A stretch of 64,000 nucleotides of DNA from contig JBBAVI010000010.1 in NCBI GenBank assembly GCA_040397785.1, positions 1 to 64,000 of the forward strand, read 5' to 3'. The translations under genes were made by a program, and so were the position numbers. The notes beneath the pieces were generated by a model. The model made no database searches. It worked only from the letters and a program-made list of their open reading frames with translations, and had not been told where the DNA came from. The stretch's first letter is position 1; each line of letters opens with the position of its first letter. Source of the stretch: M3007 sp040397785. GTDB taxonomy: Bacteria > Bacteroidota > Bacteroidia > Chitinophagales > Saprospiraceae. This document shows positions 35,081-43,818 of this stretch, piece by piece.

Positions 35081-36667
35081 GTGTCAACATATTTGCAAGA
35101 ACTCGCCCGACGCCGTACGTTCGGGATTATTGCCCACCCGGATGCCGGTAAAACCACCCTCACCGAAAAATTATTGCTCTTTGGCGGCGCGATTCAAACC
35201 GCAGGTGCCGTAAAAAGCAACAAAATCAAAAAAAGCACCGTATCCGACTTTATGGAGATCGAACGGCAACGGGGTATCTCGGTTAGTACCTCGGTGATGG
35301 GTTTTGAATACCGCGACCTGCAAATCAACATCCTCGATACCCCCGGCCACGAAGACTTTGCCGAAGACACTTATCGTACCCTCACCGCCGTCGATTCGGC
35401 CATTGTCGTGATCGACGTAGCCAATGGCGTCGAAAAACAAACCGAAAAACTGACCAAGGTGTGCCGCATGCGCAAAACACCTATCATCTTTTTCGTCAAC
35501 AAACTCGACCGCGAAGGCAAAGACGCCCTCGACCTACTCGATGAATTGGAGCAAAAACTGGATGTAAAAGTATGCCCCCTTTCCTGGCCCATTGGTATGG
35601 GACAACGCTTTAAGGGTGTCTACAATATGTATGAAAAAAAACTCGTACTTTTTAACCCGCACGGCAAACAGGAGGACGAGGAAATTATCATTTTTGAAGA
35701 CCTCAACAATCCCGAACTGGAGCGTCATATTGGGGAAGGTCCGGCCCGCGAATTGCGCCATGAAGTAGAAATGGTGAGCGCTGTTTATCCCGTATTTGAG
35801 CAAAATGATTACCTCGACGGCAAAATTTGCCCCGTGTTTTTTGGCTCGGCCGTGAATAACTTTGGCGTAAAAGAGTTGCTCGATTGTTTTGTGGAAATCG
35901 CCCCCACCCCACTCGCACGCGATTCTGAAGAACGCGAAATCAAGCCGACCGAAGAAAAAATGACCGGTTTTGTGTTCAAAATATTTGCCAACATGGACCC
36001 GCGCCACCGCGACCGCATCGCGTTTTTGCGGATATGCTCGGGCCGTTTTGAACGCAACAAACCCTACCGCCATATTCGGCTGGAGCGCGACATGCGTTTC
36101 CCCAACCCTACCATGTTTATGGCCAGCAAAAAAACCCTGCTCGATGAAGCATATCCCGGCGATGTAGTAGGTTTATACGATTCCGGGAATTTTAAAATCG
36201 GCGATACGTTAACAGAAGGCGAAATCCTGCATTTCAAGGGTTTGCCCGCCTTTTCGCCCGAACAATTCCGTTATGTGGAGAATGCCGATCCACTCAAACA
36301 AAAGCAATTTGCCAAAGGCCTGGATCAATTGATGGATGAAGGCGTGGCCCAAATGTTTACCCGTCAAACCGACGGACGACGTATCATTGGCACGGTGGGT
36401 CAACTGCAATTTGAGGTCATCCAGCACCGCCTGGAATCGGAATACAACTCCAAATGCCGGTACGAACCCGTGAGTTTGTTCAAAGCCTGCTGGATAACTT
36501 CCGAAGACCCGAAAGCCATCGCCGAGTTTCTGGACCGCCGCAAACGCGATGTAGCCAAAGACAAAGACGGCAACTGGGTATTTTTGGCCGAAACCGCCTG
36601 GACCTTACAAACGGTGCAGGAGAATTTCCCAAAAATTACGTTTCACTTTACGTCGGAAAAGATATGA
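35081..36667 (+). CDS. prfC: Peptide chain release factor 3
   Basis: 528 residues when started at the GTG at 35081, which matches the usual ~527-530 and gives the typical beginning STYLQELARRRTFGIIAHPD. The frame is open to 34916, but a canonical promoter (34993-35023) lies inside that extension. GTPase motifs are G1 HPDAGKTTL, G3 DTPGHEDF and G4 NKLDRE. Domain II and the RF3-specific C-terminal domain follow (RQTDGRRIIGTVGQLQFEVI). RF3 recycles RF1/RF2 from the ribosome. The stop overlaps the next ATG (ATGA at 36664), coupling it to an SbtA-like transporter. Confidence 0.95.
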   Translation: MSTYLQELARRRTFGIIAHPDAGKTTLTEKLLLFGGAIQTAGAVKSNKIKKSTVSDFMEIERQRGISVSTSVMGFEYRDLQINILDTPGHEDFAEDTYRTLTAVDSAIVVIDVANGVEKQTEKLTKVCRMRKTPIIFFVNKLDREGKDALDLLDELEQKLDVKVCPLSWPIGMGQRFKGVYNMYEKKLVLFNPHGKQEDEEIIIFEDLNNPELERHIGEGPARELRHEVEMVSAVYPVFEQNDYLDGKICPVFFGSAVNNFGVKELLDCFVEIAPTPLARDSEEREIKPTEEKMTGFVFKIFANMDPRHRDRIAFLRICSGRFERNKPYRHIRLERDMRFPNPTMFMASKKTLLDEAYPGDVVGLYDSGNFKIGDTLTEGEILHFKGLPAFSPEQFRYVENADPLKQKQFAKGLDQLMDEGVAQMFTRQTDGRRIIGTVGQLQFEVIQHRLESEYNSKCRYEPVSLFKACWITSEDPKAIAEFLDRRKRDVAKDKDGNWVFLAETAWTLQTVQENFPKITFHFTSEKI

Positions 36668-37620
36668 ATACAGAGATTCTGATCTCAAATATGACCAACC
36701 CTACCCTTTTGTTTTTTCTGTTGGGTGTGGTAGCAGTACTTGTCAAAAGTGATTTGCGTATTCCAGAGTCGACTTCAAAGTTCATTTCCCTGTACCTTTT
36801 GTTGTCGATCGGATTTAAAGGCGGGCAGGAATTACAGCACAGTGGATTGACCCCAGAAGTTATTTATACCCTAGTAATTGCGATTTTATTCGCCGCCTTG
36901 GTACCCGTTTATACTTTTTTCTTGTTGAAACGGCGGATGAATATTCACGATGCAGGAGCGATTGCGGCAACTTATGGCAGTGTAAGTGCAGTAACCTTTG
37001 TGGCTGCCAGTTCGTTTTTGGAACAAATAAATGTACATTTTGGCGGCCATATGGTGGCTGCAATGGCCATGATGGAAGCGCCTGCCATCATCATTGGCGT
37101 GATGCTCATTCGGCGTTATGATAAAGAAACGGATCAAAAGCAAAGTTTAGGGCATATAATCAAAGAGGCCTTAACGAATGGATCAGTCTTGATGATTTTG
37201 GGCAGCCTGTTGATTGGGATACTGTCCGATAGCAAGCAGGCCGAAGGAATTAAACCTTTTACCAGCGATATTTTCAAAGGCTTTTTGTCCGTTTTCCTCC
37301 TGGAAATGGGCATTTTAGCGGCCATGCGTTTCAAAGCGTTCCGATCGTATGGTTTAACGGCCATTTTATTTGCCCTATTTGCCCCTTTGGTAAATGGGAT
37401 ATTAGCTGCATTGGTCACCCGTTTTCTTCCTATGGAGCCTGGCAATCGACTATTGCTATGTATCCTTGCTGCCAGCGCTTCTTACATTGCCGTACCAGCG
37501 GCCCTGCGTTTGGCAGTACCCAAAGCCGACCCGGGTTTATACATTCCAATGGCTTTAGGCATTACATTTCCTTTAAATATAACGATTGGTATTCCATTAT
37601 ACTGGAGCTTGGTCTCATAA
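36664..37620 (+). CDS. SbtA-family sodium-dependent bicarbonate transporter-like permease
   Basis: 318 residues from the ATG at 36664, which overlaps the prfC stop by 4 bp; the longer frame inside prfC is a shadow. About ten TM helices are visible (LLFFLLGVVAVLVKSDLRIP; AIAATYGSVSAVTFVAASSFL; MVAAMAMMEAPAIIIGVMLI; LPMEPGNRLLLCILAASASY), all characteristic of SbtA/DUF897 proteins. SbtA carries Na+/HCO3- in cyanobacteria. The SbtB PII-like partner is not present next door. Coupling to prfC is odd and probably only operonic convenience. Confidence 0.85.
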   Translation: MNTEILISNMTNPTLLFFLLGVVAVLVKSDLRIPESTSKFISLYLLLSIGFKGGQELQHSGLTPEVIYTLVIAILFAALVPVYTFFLLKRRMNIHDAGAIAATYGSVSAVTFVAASSFLEQINVHFGGHMVAAMAMMEAPAIIIGVMLIRRYDKETDQKQSLGHIIKEALTNGSVLMILGSLLIGILSDSKQAEGIKPFTSDIFKGFLSVFLLEMGILAAMRFKAFRSYGLTAILFALFAPLVNGILAALVTRFLPMEPGNRLLLCILAASASYIAVPAALRLAVPKADPGLYIPMALGITFPLNITIGIPLYWSLVS

Positions 37621-37724
37621 TAATTTACAGTACAAGTTCTGGCAAGTTTCGCCCATCTATTTTAAACATTTGTCTACATTAAGTGTTTGCTCGTGTATCA
37701 GACCTCCATCTAAAAAAAGAAAAA

Positions 37725-38321
37725 ATGAGTTTAAAAATTGGAATAATCGCAATCGTATTTTCCATCGTATGTGGTTATACATACTATGATTTCACCAGTA
37801 AAATTCTTTCCCGCCCTATGCAAACGGACACCATTACTACCGAACCAACTTCCTTTTTTTCCTATACGGTAAACAGCCTCGATGGCCAACCCGTTGCTTT
37901 GGAACAGTATAAAGGCAAAAAGATCATCGTCCTCAATGTCGCTTCAGAATGTGGTTACACGCCGCAATATGCTGCCTGGCAGGCTTTTTACGAAGCCCAT
38001 AAAGATAAAGTGGTCGTTTTAGGCTTCCCATGTAATGACTTTGGCGGCCAGGAACCCGGTGAAGCCAAAACCATTGCCGGTTTTTGCCAAAAAAATTACG
38101 GGGTAACGTTTCCGATGTTTGAAAAAGTAGCCGTGAAAGGCGCCAGCAAAGCCCCGGTATATCAATGGCTGACCGATCCTGCCCTCAATGGCTGGAACAA
38201 ACAGGAACCTACCTGGAACTTCTGCAAATATTTGATCGACGAAAACGGTAAACTGGTTAATTTCTTCGCCTCTGCGGTGAAACCAGATAATCCCGATTTT
38301 GTGGCGGCGATTGGGTTGTAA
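37725..38321 (+). CDS. Glutathione peroxidase-family thiol peroxidase, membrane-anchored
   Basis: 198 residues from the ATG at 37725, preceded by an A-rich stretch. Residues 1-20 form an N-terminal TM/signal segment (SLKIGIIAIVFSIVCGY), so it acts at the membrane or in the periplasm. The GPx fold shows the peroxidatic Cys in NVASECGYT (C76), a second Cys in GFPCNDFGGQEP (C103) with the active-site Gln, and the WNFCKYL Trp/Asn motif. The Cys rather than selenocysteine form usually uses thioredoxin, reducing H2O2 and lipid peroxides. Confidence 0.92.
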   Translation: MSLKIGIIAIVFSIVCGYTYYDFTSKILSRPMQTDTITTEPTSFFSYTVNSLDGQPVALEQYKGKKIIVLNVASECGYTPQYAAWQAFYEAHKDKVVVLGFPCNDFGGQEPGEAKTIAGFCQKNYGVTFPMFEKVAVKGASKAPVYQWLTDPALNGWNKQEPTWNFCKYLIDENGKLVNFFASAVKPDNPDFVAAIGL

Positions 38322-38398
38322 AAGGCCCGAAACGCACCTTACAGTACAAAAAAATTGTAAAGCATATTTTTATTAGCATCAACACAGTATAACACTAT

Positions 38399-38460
38399 AT
38401 TCGGTGTTCGGTGTTCGAAGTATACTAATTTTAGTACATTTCGAACACCAAACACCAAAT
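38399..38460. repeat. 62-nt intergenic palindrome with internal duplication
   Basis: Arms 38399-38419 (ATTCGGTGTTCGGTGTTCGA + A) and 38440-38460 pair at 19 of 21 positions, and the loop contains a second TACTAA/TTAGTA pairing. Each arm holds two copies of GGTGTTCG. Both non-Watson-Crick positions become G-U pairs in minus-strand RNA, so it may end transcription of the small gene at 38490-38825, although no T tail is seen. Part of the right arm recurs at 44511-44535. Confidence 0.75.
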
Positions 38461-38489
38461 AAGGTCAAAATTTGTTTAGAAGCCTCCGT

Positions 38490-38825
38490 TTATTCCATAA
38501 AAAACCGCTTGCAAACATCAAGCGAAAAGGCAAGTAACCCTTCGTGCAATAACGCAATATTGCATTGCTCCACCGTATCCAATGCCAACAACTCGAACCC
38601 ACATGCAAAATGGGAGGGCAAACTGGGCTTTTGGATTACAACACATACTTCAGACCCGCTTTTTACAACCTTAAGCAGAGATTGTTGCTGATCTACCAAA
38701 ACAACACTTTCAATGGTTTCCGGCAACCAGATCGCATTTTTTTGAGGCACAGGGTCATCGTAGCGCGCCTGTGCCTGTAGATGTAGCGCAGATAACATGG
38801 CAATTGAAAAAAGTAATTTTCTCAT
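38490..38825 (-). CDS. Small secreted protein of unknown function
   Basis: 111 residues starting at an ATG with a clear signal peptide (MRKLLFSIAMLSALHLQAQA). The mature part of about 90 residues has four cysteines (EVCVVIQ, HFACGFE, EQCNIAL, DVCKRFF), which could form two disulphides in the periplasm. No family recognised. It is orphaned between the peroxidase gene and a gene-free stretch. Confidence 0.65.
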   Translation of the reverse strand: MRKLLFSIAMLSALHLQAQARYDDPVPQKNAIWLPETIESVVLVDQQQSLLKVVKSGSEVCVVIQKPSLPSHFACGFELLALDTVEQCNIALLHEGLLAFSLDVCKRFFME

Positions 38826-38991
38826 AATACTTTTTTAATAATGAGGGAAGAATATCCTTGACTAACCAAGGATTGCACTGCGAAGAAACAATAGAATACG
38901 GTAGACTTTCAGACAAATACGGCCGAATTGAACCAATAAGCGGCTGAGATGAACAATACAGATACTTATTCAAGTAGAATGAATCATGCGC

Positions 38992-39024
38992 AAAAAAAAT
39001 GGTGCCTTATCTTTATAAGGCACC
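38992..39024 (-). terminator. Strong intrinsic terminator, minus strand
   Basis: Perfect 10-bp stem GGTGCCTTAT / ATAAGGCACC with a CTTT loop; on the minus strand a run of eight T follows. It lies ~305 nt downstream of the kinase stop at 39330. The rest of 38826-39329 has no gene; it contains a 9-bp inverted repeat TGACCGTTT/AAACGGTCA (39154-39179) and a minus-strand TATCTTTG box at 39205-39212, so a separate small RNA may end here. Confidence 0.85.
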
Positions 39025-39329
39025 ATAATAATCGCAAATAAATACCCAAGTGTCAGAAAAAAAATGATGGGGAGAACAGGCCGGAGGCCATTTACAAAGT
39101 ATCGTATACTAAACGATTCGTCTCAAATTGATAACAAGGTGAATTGCCAAATTTGACCGTTTTTTACAATAAACGGTCAGTTTAGGGACAATCACTCTTG
39201 CCCACAAAGATAAAAGTTCAATATTTTTACGTTTTAAATATCATCCCGAATTGAACAAATTTGGGGGTTAATTGACATAGCGCCTACATGGTATTACGAT
39301 CATTACAAATGGGGGCTCATTTTACCCGA

Positions 39330-40379
39330 TCACGACATTCCTGATACAAGTTTTAAGGTCACAGCATATTCCAGTTCACTTTTTTCTTGCATGATTCCAT
39401 CTGGTAGCCCAATTGCATCATACTGGTTTTGGATGTAACGATGCCCAATACCCGCAGACACGCGGTTTTCAACCTTGGGGAGTATATTATTTATGATGGC
39501 AATATGGTCCGGCGAGGTTTGAATGATCCGGATACACAAAGGCCGTTCGATACTGGAAATATTATGGATCACACAGTTTTCAAGTAAAATCTGGAAAGCC
39601 CACGACGGGATATGATAATGACCAATTTCCTTGGGACAAATTTTTACTTCTACTTGAAGGCGATCTCCAAATTTAGTTTTCAGCATCTCCAAATATAAAT
39701 GGATTCCCTCCAACTCTTCTTCAACAGATACCCAATCCTGATTTTCAAGGATGAGGGCGCGGCGGTAAATAGTTGATAATTGCAGTACATATTGCTCCAA
39801 ACTTTCATCCTTTTCTTCAATCATAGATTGCAGGATACCCAATGAATTGAACAAAAAATGGGGGTTTAGTTGTTGCTTTATCAATTGAATCTTTAACATG
39901 TACTGGTCGCGCTCCAATTGTATTTTTTTTACGGCCTCTTCACGATGCGCGGTATTAAATACTTGTACATATTGAATGAGTAAAATTGAAACCGACGCAA
40001 TCATTATTCTAAACCATACGATCGACACACTGGGTAATCGGTATTGGTGTGGAATATTGAATCCAATGAATGTGATTATAATAAAAGCACAAAGCATCGT
40101 GAACAGCAACTGGATTATAAACCACCTTTTTATTTGCGCTATAATGATCGATTCGCCAATCTTTTCCATCAAGGCATTATTCAGCACGGAAACAAGACTC
40201 AAGGTTACTACCCCGTAAACGATATACCCAATTCCCCTGTTGGGGTCTTGCTGATAATTGAATGGGAACCCTAAAAGCAAACTAAATACCGGGAAAAATA
40301 TGCTGAAAAGCACCCCCAACTTATTTCGATTGAAGAAACTGGACTTGTATGCCGGGATTTTAAACTTCTGCATTTCCAT
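39330..40379 (-). CDS. LytS/YehU-type sensor histidine kinase (paralogue A)
   Basis: 349 residues: a short cytoplasmic N-terminus, four TM segments to ~150, a coiled-coil linker and the His_kinase domain with phospho-His motif IKQQLNPHFLFNSL. The ATP-binding part has an N-box-like ILLENCVIHNI and a glycine-containing SAGIGHRYIQNQY. From the linker onwards it is nearly identical to the kinase at 41192-42226, while the membrane half is more diverged. It is the third gene of a kinase-regulator-kinase operon, 63 nt after the LytTR gene. Family members phosphorylate LytTR regulators; the signal is unknown. Confidence 0.9.
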   Translation of the reverse strand: MEMQKFKIPAYKSSFFNRNKLGVLFSIFFPVFSLLLGFPFNYQQDPNRGIGYIVYGVVTLSLVSVLNNALMEKIGESIIIAQIKRWFIIQLLFTMLCAFIIITFIGFNIPHQYRLPSVSIVWFRIMIASVSILLIQYVQVFNTAHREEAVKKIQLERDQYMLKIQLIKQQLNPHFLFNSLGILQSMIEEKDESLEQYVLQLSTIYRRALILENQDWVSVEEELEGIHLYLEMLKTKFGDRLQVEVKICPKEIGHYHIPSWAFQILLENCVIHNISSIERPLCIRIIQTSPDHIAIINNILPKVENRVSAGIGHRYIQNQYDAIGLPDGIMQEKSELEYAVTLKLVSGMS

Positions 40380-40442
40380 CAGATGATTTGTGTTAGAGTC
40401 TGTAAAAAATTATATTTCAGACCAGATAAGCTCATATCAAGA

Positions 40443-41195
40443 TTATCCGTATTCTAACCATTTCATAAATTCGGTCACTTTAAGGCGACTTACCACGATG
40501 CGTTCAGCAACAGGAATTGTCAAATTGATGGAAACTTTTCGGTTAAAATAAGGTTCAACAGAGGATATTGCGGCTCGATTCAGAATCATTTGCCGATTTA
40601 CTCTAAAAAACTCCCTGGTACCCAACTTTTTTTCCAATTCAGCTACTGATTTGGGGATGACATATTGCTCGTTTTTGACCGTATAAAGGTAAACGATGTC
40701 ATGGTCTAAATTAATCAGCGCAATATCCTTCAATTGAATTGGGTATATTTTATCCCGCATTTGCACCAACAAACACGAATTGTTCGGTAGTAACACCTCC
40801 TCTAGTTGCTTAGGCATGTTTGAGTTAAAAGACGGATCACATAATTTTTTTGTTTTTTCAAACGCTTTTTCAATATCTAATTGACTAAATGGCTTTAAAA
40901 TATAATCGATTCCATTGCTCTTAAATGCCTGCATGGTATAAGTATCATAGGTCGTGCAAAAAACAATGGGTGTTTTTACATCAATTTTCTTGAAAATATC
41001 AAAACTTAAGCCATCATCCAATTGGACATCCATGAATATCATATCAATCCGATCTGTGTGATGTTCCAGAAACGCTACTGTTTCTTGAATAGAACTGCAC
41101 ACGGAAATAACTTTATGGGCAGGGTCTATTTTTTCGACAGTCCTGGTAAGTAACCTGACAATTGGTGGTTCATTCTCAACGATCACAACGTTCAT
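40443..41195 (-). CDS. LytR/AlgR-type response regulator (LytTR DNA-binding)
   Basis: 250 residues. The receiver domain has phospho-acceptor D56 (MIFMDVQLDDG), conserved T (CTTYDT) and K (YILKPF). One residue of the acidic pair is Asn (VENE) rather than Asp. The LytTR DNA-binding domain covers ~145-250 (RDKIYPIQLKDIALINLDHD; FFRVNRQMILNRAAI). Its ATG overlaps the stop of the upstream kinase (ATGA-type 4-bp overlap), so the kinase at 41192-42226 is the natural partner. Confidence 0.93.
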   Translation of the reverse strand: MNVVIVENEPPIVRLLTRTVEKIDPAHKVISVCSSIQETVAFLEHHTDRIDMIFMDVQLDDGLSFDIFKKIDVKTPIVFCTTYDTYTMQAFKSNGIDYILKPFSQLDIEKAFEKTKKLCDPSFNSNMPKQLEEVLLPNNSCLLVQMRDKIYPIQLKDIALINLDHDIVYLYTVKNEQYVIPKSVAELEKKLGTREFFRVNRQMILNRAAISSVEPYFNRKVSINLTIPVAERIVVSRLKVTEFMKWLEYG

Positions 41196-42226
41196 TTCAC
41201 AAGTTTTAAAGTTACAGAATATTCCAATTCACTTTTTTCTAGCATAATCCCTCCCGGTTGCCCAATTGAATCATACTGATTTTGTATATAACGATGTCCA
41301 ATACCGGCAGACACGCGGTTTTCAACCTTGGGGAGTATATTATTTATGATGGCAATACGATCCGGGGAGGTTTGAATGATCCGGATGCACAAAGGCTGTT
41401 CGATACTGGGAATATTATGGATCACACAGTTTTCAAGTAAAATCTGGAAAGCCCGCGATGGGATATGGGAATGCCCTGTTTCCTCAGGACTAATTTTTAC
41501 TTCCACTTGAAGGCGATCTCCAAATTTTGTTTTTAGCATCTCCAGATATAAATGGACTCCCTCCAACTCTTCTTCCACAGATACCCAATCCTTATTTTCA
41601 AGGATGAGGGCGCGGCGGTAAATGGTTGACAATTGCAGTACATAATGTTCCAAATTCTCGTCCTTTTCTTCTATCATAGATTGCAGGATACTCAATGAAT
41701 TGAACAAAAAATGGGGATTGAGTTGTTGCTTTATCAGTTGAATCTTTAAAAGGTATTGGTCGCGCTCCAATTGTACTTTTTTTACGGTCTCTTCACGATA
41801 CACCGTATTAAATACCTGGACATACTGAATAAGTAAAATTGAAACCGTTGCCGACATTACTTTATACCAAGCGATGGTAATATTCCCCATTCGGTATTGA
41901 TTAGGAACACACATTTGAATGAGCAGAATGATCAAAGCAGCAAAAAGCAGGGTAAGTATAAACTGGACAATAAACCACTTTTTTATTTTCGCTTTAACAT
42001 TCATTGGGCCAATCCACTGAATGAAGGCATCATTCAACAAAGAGATAAAGGACAATGACACAATCCCGTAAAACAAATACCCAATGGCGCGAAATGGTTC
42101 TTGTTGATAATCAATTGGTTGTGCTAAAAACAAACTGGATACCGGATAGAAGATGCTAATCGACAATGCCAACTTATTTCGATTTATGTAATCATTCCGC
42201 ATCACAAGGTTTTCCAACTCGGGCAT
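41192..42226 (-). CDS. LytS/YehU-type sensor histidine kinase (paralogue B)
   Basis: 344 residues with the layout of paralogue A: four TM segments, linker, IKQQLNPHFLFNSL phospho-His motif and ILLENCVIHNI N-box. Corresponding DNA of A and B is offset by ~1853 bp and nearly identical over the last ~190 codons. It is the first gene of the operon and overlaps the LytTR gene by 4 bp, making it the likely cognate kinase. Confidence 0.92.
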   Translation of the reverse strand: MPELENLVMRNDYINRNKLALSISIFYPVSSLFLAQPIDYQQEPFRAIGYLFYGIVSLSFISLLNDAFIQWIGPMNVKAKIKKWFIVQFILTLLFAALIILLIQMCVPNQYRMGNITIAWYKVMSATVSILLIQYVQVFNTVYREETVKKVQLERDQYLLKIQLIKQQLNPHFLFNSLSILQSMIEEKDENLEHYVLQLSTIYRRALILENKDWVSVEEELEGVHLYLEMLKTKFGDRLQVEVKISPEETGHSHIPSRAFQILLENCVIHNIPSIEQPLCIRIIQTSPDRIAIINNILPKVENRVSAGIGHRYIQNQYDSIGQPGGIMLEKSELEYSVTLKLVK

Positions 42227-42583
42227 ATCCTCTAGTCCTTTATGTTCTTTTTAAAATTGAAACCAAGCCGTAGATCCAACAGTCTTTATTTTTGGACTAA
42301 ACAAATAGCAAGCCAATTAAGTATACATTGTAAGTTTTTACATGATTTACACAATTTAGATGATTTCAAAAAACACACACAATACATTATTTTAATACAA
42401 AAACAAAAAGCATATAATCCACTAATTATAAAATATTTACACTTATCAAGTAAAATATATAAATATATTTTACTACTTGAAAAATCTTAAATTCATGCAA
42501 TAATACACATGCTGTAATTTATTACATGGATAAATACGGGCAACAAGGCCGTTTTTTGGGACGCAACCAAATATCTATTGTTG
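42227..42583. other. AT-rich gene-free stretch
   Basis: About 357 nt, strongly AT-rich, upstream of the kinase operon. It contains an AT-only inverted repeat AGTAAAATATA/TATATTTTACT (42449-42459 and 42464-42474). A short plus-strand frame here (from 42242) looks like chance. Confidence 0.6.
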
Positions 42584-43384
42584 TTACAAGAAACTGAGCA
42601 ATGACGGCTTTTTTATGCCCCCTGCAAGGTCATATACAACGACTAATTGGTTGTAATAACGGTTGCATAAGGATGCATCTTTCAAATAGGCAACCATATA
42701 TGGATGGTGTAAGGCTCTACTTTGCCTGCCTGCAAATTGTTCCGCCTGAAAATCAGCCGTGACATAGTTGATCATATTCGCCGATAACAGCACTTTGGCC
42801 TGCGCTTGTACCTTCTTGCCACAAAAAGTAGTGAGTGCCATCAGGTCCATTTGAAACGCACAACCCGTGTCCTTCATGCGCAGGAGAAAGGCTTCAGAAA
42901 AGCGGCCCAGCAGTTGTTCTGTATGCATCACAACGGGCACATAACCCCGACAAGAAAAATACCACAACTGTCTTAAAATTTCTGACATATCCTGCATCGC
43001 GTCTGGAATAGACACCATTACCTTGTTTTCATCAAAGGATAACAGAAAATCGTAATAGGGGCGCTGTTTCCAATCCAGCGCAAGCGGATACACCAACGCG
43101 GTGTCAAAGGCAACCAGCAAGCCGTCGGCATGTAAATCGGCTTTCAAGGCCAAAGATTTTTCCAACAACTGGATTTCAACAGGGATGGATGGCTGCGCTC
43201 GATCAATGCCTTCGTTTTCAAATAAAGGCGCCAGGGCACGTATCGTCCCCGTGATTACTTCACGATTTGGAAAACGATCGAAAAACGCCTTCGGGGTCAA
43301 CAAAGGGGGAGGATACGCAAAATGTGCATGGAAAGCATCCCGTTTCCCGCCAAAGGAAGCAGCACAAAAAAAAGCAAGTGTCAT
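42584..43384 (-). CDS. Degenerate CpsB/YwqE-like (PHP phosphatase-related) protein, paralogue 1
   Basis: 266 residues. The C-terminal half aligns by eye with CpsB/YwqE tyrosine phosphatases and with the gene at 58204-58959: SFDENKVMVSIP, CRGYVPVVMHTEQ, KDTGCAFQMDLMALTTFCGK, NMINYVTADFQ. In YwqE proteins these read LPN/GYKPVLAHPERY, GCLFQLNLLSLTGYYGK and VGTDxH. The N-terminal metal-binding HSHLLPGIDDG cannot be found, and only H154 of the metal set remains. It is therefore probably catalytically dead. Assignment rests on the motif series, not on a search. Confidence 0.6.
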   Translation of the reverse strand: MTLAFFCAASFGGKRDAFHAHFAYPPPLLTPKAFFDRFPNREVITGTIRALAPLFENEGIDRAQPSIPVEIQLLEKSLALKADLHADGLLVAFDTALVYPLALDWKQRPYYDFLLSFDENKVMVSIPDAMQDMSEILRQLWYFSCRGYVPVVMHTEQLLGRFSEAFLLRMKDTGCAFQMDLMALTTFCGKKVQAQAKVLLSANMINYVTADFQAEQFAGRQSRALHHPYMVAYLKDASLCNRYYNQLVVVYDLAGGIKKPSLLSFL

Positions 43385-43818
43385 GGATTAAGCGATTAAA
43401 TTATATTGGACATGGCAGCATCTGGCAGCAATCGGCCCTAATAAGCGTATTTACAAGGCGGCCACCTTCTCTGAATCAAAAAAACAAGGGCTCAAGATTT
43501 TTAATTTTTTTGGACTTAAAAGATGCTTGCCCATGCAAAAACTCAAGTCAAAATATGTGAAAAACGAACTAAGCGCTGTAATTTGACTGTATTTTTATCC
43601 AATTACATGCATCATCGCCTGCATTTTCCATTTTTAAAACATAATTTTAATTAAATGATCCAAAAATGTACAAGGTCATCGTTTAGTTCCATTTATTGCG
43701 TCACCTTTGTTGGCCCTGGACAAAAGGATGGAACCGAATTATTTTATAAACAATTGAATATCAATTTTTTGTAAAATAAAGGAGTGCGCCGTTTTTATCG
43801 TGTGTTGGACTTAAAAAA
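43385..43818. other. Gene-free stretch upstream of the degenerate NarL-type regulator
   Basis: 434 nt without a supportable gene. A CACCTTTG sequence at 43702-43709 resembles a -7 box with one mismatch; nothing else was recognised. Confidence 0.5.

Noticed and set aside
36454..36663. N-terminal extension of the SbtA-like permease
   Set aside because: It lies within prfC in another frame; the ATG at 36664 has the typical ATGA overlap.
42242..42490. 82-residue plus-strand frame
   Set aside because: Very AT-rich with K/I/N/Y-heavy composition, no domain and no promoter; probably chance.
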